Positions 11,326-20,985 of a stretch of DNA of 59,025 bases are shown piece by piece; within the stretch, counting starts at the first letter, position 1, and each line of letters opens with the position of its first letter. Source of the DNA: Kiloniellales bacterium (GTDB lineage: Bacteria > Pseudomonadota > Alphaproteobacteria > Kiloniellales > JAKSBE01). Both the position numbers and the translations under genes were made by a program. A model generated the notes under the pieces. The model did no database searches. It saw only the letters and a list, made by a program, of their open reading frames with translations, and had not been told where the DNA came from. The DNA is taken from positions 1-59,025 of the forward strand of contig JASJBF010000035.1 in NCBI GenBank assembly GCA_030066685.1, given 5' to 3'.

Positions 11326-11772
11326 CTACGCGACCCGGTCGACGGCCGCGCGCTTGGACACCAGGAGCTGCGCCTGGCCGTCGATCACGACCTTGTCGCC
11401 CACCGTGCACACGGTCTCGAGGTCGATCTTGCCCTTCTCCGGGTCGATGGCGGTGATGGTCGCCTTGGCGGTCACCGTGTCGCCGATCCGCACCGGCGCC
11501 CGGAACTTCAGGTTCTGGCTCAGGTAGATGCAGCCGGGGCCGGGCAGCCGGGTACCCAGGACGGCGGAGATGAAGCTGGCCGAAAGCAGGCCGTGGGCGA
11601 TTCGTTCCCTGAAGCGGGTCTGCCGGGCGAAGTCGTCTTCGAGGTGAACCGGATTGGTGTCCCCGGAGACGTTCGCGAAGCCGATGATGTCCTGGTCGCT
11701 GACCTGCTTGGTGAAGCTCTCGCTCATGCCCACGGAGAGCTCCTCCAGGAAGTAGCCGTGCCCCTCGTGCAT
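11326..11772 (-). CDS. MaoC-family (R)-hydratase / dehydratase-like protein
   Basis: A 148-residue hot-dog-fold protein. The stretch GFANVSGDTNPVHLEDDFA contains the conserved hydratase-2 Asp and His (D-x4-H spacing) used by (R)-specific enoyl-CoA hydratases, and AHGLLSASFISAVLGTRLPG follows as in the family. Likely acts on short acyl-CoA thioesters, for example in PHA or fatty-acid metabolism; the true substrate is not readable. The ATG at 11772 follows GAGGGGGACTGCAGG, which decides against the start 16 codons upstream. Transcribed alone, divergently from the lipoprotein at 11999. Confidence 0.9.
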   Translation of the reverse strand: MHEGHGYFLEELSVGMSESFTKQVSDQDIIGFANVSGDTNPVHLEDDFARQTRFRERIAHGLLSASFISAVLGTRLPGPGCIYLSQNLKFRAPVRIGDTVTAKATITAIDPEKGKIDLETVCTVGDKVVIDGQAQLLVSKRAAVDRVA

Positions 11773-11819
11773 CCTGCAGTCCCCCTCTTTCCGCCATGTT
11801 CTTGTTGTGCGCTGCAGCA

Positions 11820-11825
11820 ATTATA
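11820..11825 (-). promoter_or_regulatory. TATAAT-type -10 element for the MaoC gene
   Basis: A perfect TATAAT on the minus strand lies about 48 bases upstream of the MaoC start, in an AT-rich patch of the 226-base divergent intergenic region (11773-11998). No convincing -35 box is seen at 16-18 bases, so it is suggestive only. Confidence 0.35.
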
Positions 11826-11998
11826 CCGCAATGCAAGATAACCAAACCTTTACGACGGGGCAAGCGGCCTAAGCTGCGACGGTTTAAGGCTTTCTTCGCA
11901 TTGCGATGAGACCTTGGCGGTTTCCGCCGCTGCCGCCCGGGGTCCGTGCCGGGAAACCGGCCCTGGAAATCCGGTCCTCAAGGCTCAGGAAACCCGCG

Positions 11999-12514
11999 AT
12001 GCCGCGCCGCCTGGCACAGCACCTTCTCGCCGCCGCCCTCGGACTCGTGCTTCTGTCCGGCTGCGCGGCGGGCCCGAAGCTGAACGAGATCTACGCCGAG
12101 CCGCCGGGCCCCGAGCCCGGCCAGGCGCGGATCTACTTCTACCGGCCGCTCGACGCCTTCCTGATCGCCCGCGACACCGAGTTCGTGATCAACGACCAGC
12201 GCATCGGCCTGGCGGTCTCCGGCGCGGTCTTCTTCCGCGATGCCCTGCCGGGGCGCTACCGCATCCATACCGTGGACGACGAGGCCAGCATCATCTACCT
12301 GAGCCTGGAGGCCGGCGACGTCGCCTATGTCCGCGCCCAGAGCCAGCTCGGCAGCATCGGCTTCGGGGTCGGCGCCGTGCTGGTCACGCCGGACCTCGGC
12401 CGTTCGGAATCCGCCGGCCTGGTGCTGACCGACGGCCGGCCGCCGGCCGGGCCGCAGGGCGCGCCGCAGATCGTGCTGCGGCCGGCCGAGCGGCACTGCT
12501 GCGACCCGCGCTGA
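11999..12514 (+). CDS. DUF2846-like lipoprotein
   Basis: A 171-residue predicted lipoprotein: a short basic start, hydrophobic core and lipobox LLSGC (Cys 22). The body begins GQARIYFYRP and contains RYRIHTVDDEAS, which resembles DUF2846 proteins, small beta-sandwich envelope proteins of unknown role. The ATG at 11999 follows CAGGAAACCCGCG; an upstream ATG at 11906 would bury the signal peptide and is rejected. Two adjacent Cys residues near the C-terminus are unexplained. It stands alone before glpR. Confidence 0.75.
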   Translation: MPRRLAQHLLAAALGLVLLSGCAAGPKLNEIYAEPPGPEPGQARIYFYRPLDAFLIARDTEFVINDQRIGLAVSGAVFFRDALPGRYRIHTVDDEASIIYLSLEAGDVAYVRAQSQLGSIGFGVGAVLVTPDLGRSESAGLVLTDGRPPAGPQGAPQIVLRPAERHCCDPR

Positions 12515-12622
12515 GCGCCGCCGGGCGGAGGCCATCGCCGAGCCGCCGCCTTTGAGCTATGCTGCCCTCCCCACGGACCCGAAGGCCCTGCGCCGAGGAT
12601 CCGGAACGGGAGGGACGCGACG

Positions 12623-13408
12623 GTGAGCTCTCAGGATCGCCGACAGAAGGAAATCCTCGCCCTGGCCGGGCGCCAGGGCTTCGTGTCGATCGAGGCCCTG
12701 GCCCAGCTCTTCGGTGTGACCCCGCAGACCATCCGGCGCGACATCAACCAGCTCTGCGAGAAGGCCCAGCTGCAGCGCTACCACGGCGGGGCCGGCCTGC
12801 CCTCCTCGGTCGCCAACCTCTCCTATTCGACCCGCCAGGTGCTCTGCCTGCCCGAGAAGCAGCGCATCGCCCGGGCGGTCGCGGCCGAGATCCCGGACCA
12901 GGCCTCGCTGTTCATCAACATCGGCACCACCACCGAGGAGGTCGCCCGGGCCCTGCTCGACCACCAGGGCCTACGGGTCATCACCAACAACCTGAACGTC
13001 GCCGGCCTGATGAGCGGCAACCCAGACTTCGAGGTGATCGTCGCCGGCGGGGTGGTGCGCAGCCGGGATCGGGGCATCGTCGGCGAGGCGACCATCGAGC
13101 TGGTCCGCCAGTTCCGGGTCGACTTCGGGATCATCGGGATCAGCGGCATCGACGCCGACGGCAGCCTACTGGACTACGACTACCGCGAGGTGCAGGTCGC
13201 CAAGACCATCATCGAGCAGTCGCGCGCCGTCTTCCTGGCCGCCGACCACAGCAAGTTCGGCCGCCAGCCCATGGTCCGCCTGGGGCACCTGGAAGACGTC
13301 GACGCCCTCTTCACCGACCGCCCGCCGCCGGCGGCCATGCTGCCGGTGCTCAAGGCCGCCAAGGTCGCGGTCCACGTCGCCCGCGACGAGGCCCGGGCGG
13401 CGGAGTAG
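12623..13408 (+). CDS. glpR: DeoR-family transcriptional regulator, probable glycerol 3-phosphate repressor
   Basis: A 261-residue DeoR-type protein: N-terminal winged helix (SIEALAQLFGVTPQTIRRDI, residues about 21-40) and a C-terminal sugar-phosphate-sensing domain (NIGTTTEEVARAL, DFGIIGISGIDADG). This matches GlpR, which senses glycerol 3-phosphate and represses glp genes. The GTG start follows GGGAGGGA. glpD and the glycerol ABC operon lie 4.9 kb downstream on the same strand, separated by an unrelated minus-strand island. A candidate operator is seen before glpD (18263-18278). Other DeoR specificities cannot be excluded from sequence alone. Confidence 0.82.
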   Translation: MSSQDRRQKEILALAGRQGFVSIEALAQLFGVTPQTIRRDINQLCEKAQLQRYHGGAGLPSSVANLSYSTRQVLCLPEKQRIARAVAAEIPDQASLFINIGTTTEEVARALLDHQGLRVITNNLNVAGLMSGNPDFEVIVAGGVVRSRDRGIVGEATIELVRQFRVDFGIIGISGIDADGSLLDYDYREVQVAKTIIEQSRAVFLAADHSKFGRQPMVRLGHLEDVDALFTDRPPPAAMLPVLKAAKVAVHVARDEARAAE

Positions 13409-13517
13409 GCGAAGATCGACGATCGCCTGTCGGCCCCTCCAGCTCTTCCCCCAAACCGCGGGCCTTCTGGACCCCTCTTTTCTTCGCCCGAGTCCCGGCG
13501 CGTCGCAGGCCTTGATT

Positions 13518-14954
13518 TCAGTTCGGCGCTGAAGGGTTCATTTCGACCTTGAGCCGGAGACTTGCATCACCCGGATCCCCCGAAACCGTCAATCGGATCC
13601 CGGTCCACTCACCGTCGGGCAAGTTGAGGGGCGGAACGCTCGCTTCGTCGATCTTGCGCTTGTCGTCCAGGGGGTAGAGGTCTTGTGCGTCGCCGGAATT
13701 GCCTTGGTTGAAGATCTGCGCGAGATCGCGTTTCCCGTCGGCCTGAATCAGCTCGATCGCGAGGTTCTGCTCGTCGTTCACGTTGTCGATGTCCTCATCA
13801 ACGACGTAGACGGCGAGGCCCTCATCGGGAAGAAAGGCTTCCTGATCCGACCGCCTCCGGTACTCGCAGAGAACGTACTGTCCCTCTTTCATCACCTCCG
13901 GATTGAATAGAACAGCAACACCGCCGCCTTCGTTGGCGGGCGTGAGCTCGACGCTGTCCCTGGATTCCTGAATGAGCTCGACGTCCACCCAATCGTGGAA
14001 CATCCGCAGCATGCCGTTGGGATAGGTCGGGCGAAGACCGCTGTTCCCCCAGGAACCGCTCGCCATCAGGCAATAGTGGCCGAGGCCGTTGCTCTTAAAC
14101 AGCTCGCTGCTGCCGGTGTCGTAGAAGTCCGCCCAACGCGCTGCGAGATGCCCCCATTCGTGGGCACAGACACCGACCTTGCAGTCCTCAGGCACCGTCA
14201 GGAAGGTGTTGACGCGCACCCCATCCGCGACGTCGACGGGAGCCGGCAGGACCCATTTCAAGCTCCAGAGATCGCCCGTGTCCCCGGTTTCCTCTGCGCC
14301 GCGACCGGCATGCACGATGAACAGCGCGGTCACGATGCCCTCGCCCAGCGCATCGTAGTCCGAAAAATCGACACCAGCGTCGAGAGCGGCCATGACGGCG
14401 TGATGAGCGAGCGTTCGCGCGTTCGGCTGGGTTCCGCTGGTCCCCGAGTTCTGCCCGGCGTAGAAGCTCATATCTTGCGGCATGCGAAACCAACCGTGCA
14501 CCTCCCCATCGATGTCGACCTTCGATCGGCTGATCTCGCGGTAGTAGCTGCGCATGCTGCCTGTCGGGAAGGACTCGCCGAAGAGCAGGTTCCGGAAATG
14601 CGCAGGTGTCTTTGACGGATGGTGAGGCCGATCGTCGAAGTCCACCAAGAGCACCAGTGTTCGGATCAGGCCCTCGAGCTTCTTGGGCGGACGCTCGATC
14701 AACTGAGGCTGCAGCCGCGCGCCCGACTCGATTGTCCCATCGTCGAGCCCCACCAGGTTCTCGCCGCGACGGGTCGAGCGCCAGACCGCGAAGAACTGCG
14801 CGAAGGTGAAACCGGCGGGAAGCCTGCCCTCCGCGACCAGGACGCTATAGCGCGACAAGAGGTCCGCCATGAGACCGGGTGACGGAGGCACCAGGCAACG
14901 CGAGCGGCGACAGCAATGCGGGCCCGGCAAGGCGGGCAGGCGCAGGAGAGTCAT
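13518..14954 (-). CDS. M6-like (immune inhibitor A-type) zinc metalloprotease
   Basis: A 478-residue protein. AHEWGHLAARWADFYD (HEWGH at residues 265-269, Asp following) gives a zinc site, and LMASGSWGNSG about 30 residues later is the M6-type downstream turn. VLLVDFDDRPHHP and SYYREISRSKVDIDG earlier match the M6 pre-catalytic region. The C-terminal part is beta-rich. M6 proteases are usually secreted, but no classic signal peptide is visible; the N-terminus is Cys/Arg/Pro-rich. The ATG at 14954 follows GAAGAGGAGGCTGATCC, clearly better than the ATG at 14870. Codon use is less GC-biased than neighbours. It lies 80 bases after the nuclease-trypsin gene and is probably co-transcribed with it. 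Confidence 0.8.
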   Translation of the reverse strand: MTLLRLPALPGPHCCRRSRCLVPPSPGLMADLLSRYSVLVAEGRLPAGFTFAQFFAVWRSTRRGENLVGLDDGTIESGARLQPQLIERPPKKLEGLIRTLVLLVDFDDRPHHPSKTPAHFRNLLFGESFPTGSMRSYYREISRSKVDIDGEVHGWFRMPQDMSFYAGQNSGTSGTQPNARTLAHHAVMAALDAGVDFSDYDALGEGIVTALFIVHAGRGAEETGDTGDLWSLKWVLPAPVDVADGVRVNTFLTVPEDCKVGVCAHEWGHLAARWADFYDTGSSELFKSNGLGHYCLMASGSWGNSGLRPTYPNGMLRMFHDWVDVELIQESRDSVELTPANEGGGVAVLFNPEVMKEGQYVLCEYRRRSDQEAFLPDEGLAVYVVDEDIDNVNDEQNLAIELIQADGKRDLAQIFNQGNSGDAQDLYPLDDKRKIDEASVPPLNLPDGEWTGIRLTVSGDPGDASLRLKVEMNPSAPN

Positions 14955-15034
14955 GGATCAGCCTCCTCTTCGATCTGCGGGCGGCGCCGTTCTGGGCGCA
15001 GGTTCTTGCGCTTCCGCGCCGCCGTCGGCGCGCC

Positions 15035-17272
15035 TCAGCAGGGATCAGCCCATTCGAGGAACTCGCCCTCGCCGGTGCCGTCGCCCGTCTCCGGCCGGTG
15101 GAACCTCACGACCTCGCCGGACGAGACTTTGCCGTATTCCTCCCTCTGGATCTCCATCCCGTCGCGATAGAGGCGCACCTCGTCGCCGCGGTTCGACAAC
15201 TGAACCTGGGAGCCCGCCGGAATCCGGAAGCGATGGGTCGCACCCCCGGACAAGGAACCGGACAGCGTTTCCCTGGCGCCCTGCTTGTCGCCGACCGCAT
15301 AGCGGCCCAGTGCCACGGCTTCGCCGCTGGCATTCGACACCTCGATCCACTCGTTTCCGAAGTCCGAGCCCGTGGGATTCGGCAGGGCCGCGCTGAGATA
15401 GATGAAGTCCGTCTCGGGCCCGGTGGCGTGATCCGGCGCCGGCGCCTCGAAAGACACGGCGCCGTCGGTCGCCTCGCCGACGGCCGCGCTGATCCACCCG
15501 AGATAGGGCACAACGCGGGTGTAGATCCCGCCATCTCCGCAGCGTTTCTCGGAGGAAAAAGACGCCCGAGAGGTCAGGGCCGCCAGGCTCATCGCGTCAC
15601 CCTGATACACGTAGGCCGGCCCGCCGCTGTCGCCGTTGCAGCTGTCGATGCCCAGCTCCTTGCGCCCGGCGTGCATCTCGAAGGTATTGTCGAATCCGTG
15701 CAGCGCCTCGCTCAGCGCGACAGCCTCCTCCTCCTGATCGTGCAGCACGGTTCGGCCGAGGTTCGCGCGACGCTTGGTGCCGAAGCCGATGTTCATCGAA
15801 GGATGGTTGAACCCGAAGCCGACCAGCTCGACGTTCGCGGATTGATCCACGTCGGCCTGCGACGCAATTGACGCGGGCTCGACGCCCGAATCCGTCGCGA
15901 GAACGAGCACGGCAATATCGTGCGAGGGCACGAGATCCGGGTCGTAGTCCGGGTGGACCAGCACGTGCTCGACCTCCACCACCTCGCCATGCTGGCCGGC
16001 GAGGTGCACGGAGCGTCCGCCGAGAAAGACCTGCGAGATCCCCGGCGCGCAGTGCGCCGCGGTCAGAACAATGCGCGGATGAATCAGCACCCCGGAACAA
16101 AACCACCGATCTTCGTCACCGATGCAGGCGCAATCCGGATATGTGCCCGGAGCGACGGTCTCGCCGCCGACGATCCTTTCGAGGTTCCGCAGCGCGAGCG
16201 ACGCAGAGGCTCTTCGCTCGCCGTCGTCCGAACCCTTGTCCCGCGCAAGTAGCTCGTCCACGACGTCGCGCAAGGCATCGACCTCGCGCGACAGAAACTC
16301 GACGCGCTCGTCAACGACGCCGGATCGATCTTCACAGCTCGGACAGTGCCGAACGGCCTCCGGACCCGACGCGACCTCCGTGGGCGCGGACGGAGGACCG
16401 GAGCGAAGCGCTCGAACGCCCAGGCTGCGTCTGCGATGGCCGTGAAACTCGATGTCCTCAGGCTTCGAAACCTTCACGGGCCTCATGCGCCCCCGGCTCC
16501 GGAAGCGCGCCTGCCGCCATTCGAACTCGTCGAGCAAGGCGAGCTGGCCGAACTCGAGCCCTGCATAGCGGCCAATCTCGCGAATGCCCACCTGGTAGAG
16601 GGTCAGGTCCAGGGTCGCCGCACCGTTCCAGTCGTGCCAAAGCTCGTTCTGCTTCATGACGAAACCGATGGCGGCCAGATCCTCGCCCTCGGCGGCGGGG
16701 TCGCGGAGAACAACCACCTTCCAGAAGGCGGAGGGAACACGGAACCCTCGATGAGTCTGGTCATTGCGCGTGTAGATCGGACCGGTGAACACGCAGAGCC
16801 GGGATCCGGTGGAACCCGACTGGCCCAGGACCCAGTCCTCGAGATGGACCCATTCGTCCTGGTTGAAGCGCTCGTGCTGGAGGGCGGCGTTCGTGTAGTA
16901 GAAGGTCGCGTCGCTGGCGGCGCGCGCTTCCGCCTCGGAATCCCCGAAGGCGACGGCGGCGCGTCGGACAAGGTGCCCGCGGTCCCATACATTGCCCGTA
17001 TAGGCGCCGGGCGGAGTCTGGATGCCCGTTGCCCGCGGATCGAGATCCCAGTCCGTGCGCGGGACCGAGAAACGTCGAGACGCGTCGATGTTGTGCGCGG
17101 AGAAGAGCGCACTCCGGCGATCCGCGTGCATCACGATCGACGCGTAGATGTAGTCGAGCGGAGCGCCCGTCTGGAAAAGCCGTCCCGTGCACACGGGTGT
17201 CGGCAGGGGTACCTCGAAGCCGCCGCCTAGGAATGCCGGGTCGTAGGGAACCACGTAGGGAAGTCTCGCCAT
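15035..17272 (-). CDS. fusion: DNA/RNA non-specific endonuclease, coiled coil, trypsin-like protease, lamin-tail domain
   Basis: A 745-residue multidomain protein. Residues about 30-250 are a NUC1-type nuclease: DRGH at 97-100 (catalytic His 100), then the TNAALQ..N...W..LE pattern with Asn 128 and Asn 137 as metal-site candidates. Residues about 318-345 are a heptad-like helix after a CPSC pair. Residues 367-597 are an S1 protease: IVGG at 367, TAAHC (His 407), HDIAVL (Asp 452), GDSGGP (Ser 549), and Asp 543 six residues before the Ser, the trypsin Arg/Lys-specificity position. Residues about 622-728 match a lamin-tail (LTD) beta domain. The sequence LER|IVGG looks like a zymogen cleavage site. 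No signal peptide is obvious. The ATG at 17272 follows AGAGGTGG; the GTG at 17344 has no such site. Transcribed before the M6-like protease gene. Role unknown: secreted predation or toxin enzyme, or a cytoplasmic defence effector. Confidence 0.85.
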   Translation of the reverse strand: MARLPYVVPYDPAFLGGGFEVPLPTPVCTGRLFQTGAPLDYIYASIVMHADRRSALFSAHNIDASRRFSVPRTDWDLDPRATGIQTPPGAYTGNVWDRGHLVRRAAVAFGDSEAEARAASDATFYYTNAALQHERFNQDEWVHLEDWVLGQSGSTGSRLCVFTGPIYTRNDQTHRGFRVPSAFWKVVVLRDPAAEGEDLAAIGFVMKQNELWHDWNGAATLDLTLYQVGIREIGRYAGLEFGQLALLDEFEWRQARFRSRGRMRPVKVSKPEDIEFHGHRRRSLGVRALRSGPPSAPTEVASGPEAVRHCPSCEDRSGVVDERVEFLSREVDALRDVVDELLARDKGSDDGERRASASLALRNLERIVGGETVAPGTYPDCACIGDEDRWFCSGVLIHPRIVLTAAHCAPGISQVFLGGRSVHLAGQHGEVVEVEHVLVHPDYDPDLVPSHDIAVLVLATDSGVEPASIASQADVDQSANVELVGFGFNHPSMNIGFGTKRRANLGRTVLHDQEEEAVALSEALHGFDNTFEMHAGRKELGIDSCNGDSGGPAYVYQGDAMSLAALTSRASFSSEKRCGDGGIYTRVVPYLGWISAAVGEATDGAVSFEAPAPDHATGPETDFIYLSAALPNPTGSDFGNEWIEVSNASGEAVALGRYAVGDKQGARETLSGSLSGGATHRFRIPAGSQVQLSNRGDEVRLYRDGMEIQREEYGKVSSGEVVRFHRPETGDGTGEGEFLEWADPC

Positions 17273-17344
17273 GTGCCGCCACCTCTGTTGGAGCCCAACC
17301 GAGAAGGACTCGGAACGGCTGAACTTTGCCGCTCCGGCCATCAC

Positions 17345-18351
17345 TCTTGTGAGGACTTCGTGTCGCTCTTTGTCTGGGTTCTGCCCGCGCCGATCATCTC
17401 ACCGTGAGCGGCCACTGTTCCTCGGCGGCGAATTCAATTGCGCCCGATCGAAGAAACTCAGGACCCCTGGGTCACATGCCCGCTTGGGTCGTTTTCGGCG
17501 AAGAACAACAATAACACGCGCCCGGAGAATCACAAGGCCAAGCTGGCCGTTCCAACTCAATTAAGTCTGGCGCAAATTCGAATGTCGCGCACGGAACGAC
17601 GCAATTTAGTCGCAGCGACTCCTTGCAAAGATCACGCGTTAGACCCGAGTCTGCGCACGCTTCCGTCGAGAATCAGATGACGGGCGATGCCAAGAGCCTC
17701 GCCGGGATCCACCCGCAGACCGACGAAAGTCCCGCAGGCCCACTGGGTCTCTGAGCTACGCCGGGCTCCGGTGCGGCCTGTCGGGCGGCGCTTTATGGGG
17801 GCCTGCGAGGTATTGCCACGAGAAGTCCGGTCGGAAACCAAGCGTGAAGCGATCCGTTGTAGGGCTCAAATGATTTCGACGATGCTCGGCTGTTCTCACC
17901 GCTCACCTGAAGTATCAATCCGCGCGGCCTCACAAATGAACCGGCGTCGGTCGCGTGACATTACGCCGGCAACATCGCTCAAGGAATGTAAATTATCCGT
18001 CCGATGCCCGGCACATCTATAAACCGGATCAAGAGCCCAAATGTCGCGGCGCTGGGATCAAAAGACTTTGGGGCTCTTCTTCCCCAGACTATTCTCGCCC
18101 CTTTCGGTGATCACGTATCGGCACTTGGAGACAGTGTCAGATCTCCTGGGAGGCCGAAGACAGGCCGGGCGCCTCCGACACTGCACCCCGACTCTCCGGC
18201 GGAGCATCGAGACCTGTAGCTCGCCAAGTGATTTTCGATTTCCAACATCTGGAAGCCAAGAATTTTCGGTTGCGAAATTCGCCGTGGGGCGTAAAACGTT
18301 AACGAACGAAGCGGGCGCACGGCAAGACGCCCGATCCACGGGGAGCAGGGC
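17345..18351. other. about 1 kb intergenic region between the protease island and glpD
   Basis: No supported gene. Base composition is visibly lower in GC than the flanks (for example 17500-17600 and 17850-18010), with several short open frames lacking ribosome sites or family likeness. It must hold the promoter of the minus-strand nuclease-protease genes and the promoter/operator of glpD; a GlpR-like palindrome lies at 18263-18278. It looks like the edge of an insertion between glpR and glpD. Confidence 0.5.
18263..18278. promoter_or_regulatory. candidate GlpR operator upstream of glpD
   Basis: TTCG-GTTG-CGAA at 18265-18276 is a dyad flanked by A/T bases. The known GlpR operator core is TTCG-N4-CGAA. 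It is about 75 bases before the glpD start. A second related piece, CGTTAACGAACGAA (18297-18310), lies between it and the gene. Assignment is by resemblance and position only. Confidence 0.42.
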
Positions 18352-19868
18352 TTGGCTCGCGACGAGGCCTTCGACCTTCTGGTCATCGGCGGCGGAATCA
18401 ACGGTGTCGGCATCGCGCGCGACGCCGCCGGCCGCGGCTTCAAGGTGTTGCTCTGCGAGCAGGGCGACCTGGGCCACGCGACCTCCTCGGCCAGTTCCAA
18501 GCTGATCCACGGCGGCCTGCGCTACCTGGAGCAATACGCCTTCCGCCTGGTCCGCGAGGCCCTGATCGAGCGCGAGGTGCTGCTGGCCGCGGCGCCGCAC
18601 ATCATCTGGCCGCTGCGCTTCGTGCTGCCCCACGTCAAGGAGCTGCGCCCGGCCTGGATGCTGCGCGCCGGGCTGTTCCTCTACGATCACCTGGGCGGCC
18701 GCAAGCGCCTCGAGGCCTCCAAGGCCTTGAACCTGCGGCGCGATCCCGCCGGCGCGCCCCTGGTCGAGGGCATCACCAGGGGCTTCAGCTACGCCGACTG
18801 CTGGGTCGAGGACTCCCGCCTGGTCGTGCTCAACGCCCTGGACGCCGCCGAGCGCGGCGCCGAAGTGCTGACCCGGACCCGTTGCCGCTCGGCCCGGCGC
18901 GAGGGCGGCGCCTGGAGCGCGACCCTGGAGGCCGAAGGCGGCGGCGAGCGCCAGGTCCGCGCCCGCGCCCTGGTCAACGCCGCCGGGCCCTGGGTGATGG
19001 AGGTCCTGGGCGAGGTCGCCGGCGCCAACCGGCGCAGCACCCTGCGCCTGATCAAGGGCAGCCACATCGTGGTGCCCCGGCTCTACGAGGGCGAGCAGGC
19101 CTACATCCTGCAGGCCGCCGACCAGCGCGTGGTCTTCGTGATCCCCTACGAGGGCGCCTTCAGCCTGATCGGCACCACCGACGTCGATTTCGACGACGAT
19201 CCGGAGCGGGCGGCGATCACGGCGGGGGAAACGGCGTACCTCTGTACCACGGTCGGCCGCTACTTCGAACGGGCGCCGCGGCCCGAGGACGTGGTCTGGA
19301 GCTACGCCGGCGTCCGGCCGCTCTACGACGACGACAGCGGGACCGCCTCGACCGTGACCCGGGACTATGTCTTCGACCTCGACGCGCCGGCGGACACCCC
19401 GCCGCTGCTGTCCATCTTCGGCGGCAAGATCACCACCTACCGCAAGCTGGCGGAGCACGCCCTGGCCCGGCTGACGCCCTTGCTGGGCAGCGCGGCGCAG
19501 CCCTGGACCGCGGCCGCGGCGCTGCCCGGCGGCGACATGCCGGACGCCGACTTCGAGGCTTTCCTGGGCGGGCTCACAGCCGCCCGGCCCTGGCTGCCGG
19601 CGCCCCTGGCGCGGCGCTTGGTGCGGGCCTACGGCACCCGGGTCGAGGAAATCCTGGCCGATGCCCAGGGGCTGGCCGGCCTGGGCGCCGACCTGGGCGG
19701 CGGCCTGACCGAGGCCGAGGCCGACTACCTGCTGCGCCGGGAATGGGCGCGCTCGGCCGAGGACATTCTCTGGCGCCGCTCCAAGCTGGGGCTGCACGCC
19801 CCGGACGGGACCGCCAAGCGGGTCGAGGCCTGGCTGAGCGGGCAGCGTCCCGGAAAGGCGGCGGCGCG

Positions 19869-19872
<4 letters not shown>
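18352..19872 (+). CDS. glpD: glycerol-3-phosphate dehydrogenase (FAD, aerobic type)
   Basis: Membrane-associated flavoenzyme oxidising glycerol 3-phosphate to dihydroxyacetone phosphate and passing electrons to quinone. 506 residues; FAD-binding motif LLVIGGGINGVG near residues 9-20, then SSASSKLIHGGLRYLE, a GlpD signature. The C-terminal cap domain is present. The start is a TTG after GGGGAGCAGGGC; no ATG or GTG fits better. It overlaps the first transporter ATPase by ATGA, so it is the first gene of the glp operon. The upstream palindrome at 18263-18278 suggests GlpR control. Confidence 0.95.
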
Positions 19873-20975
<1,103 letters not shown>

Positions 20976-20985
20976 GGGGCGGCGC

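Noticed and set aside
17632-17841. 70-codon minus-strand frame in the 1-kb gap before glpD
   Set aside because: No ribosome site, no family signature; the region is otherwise non-coding.
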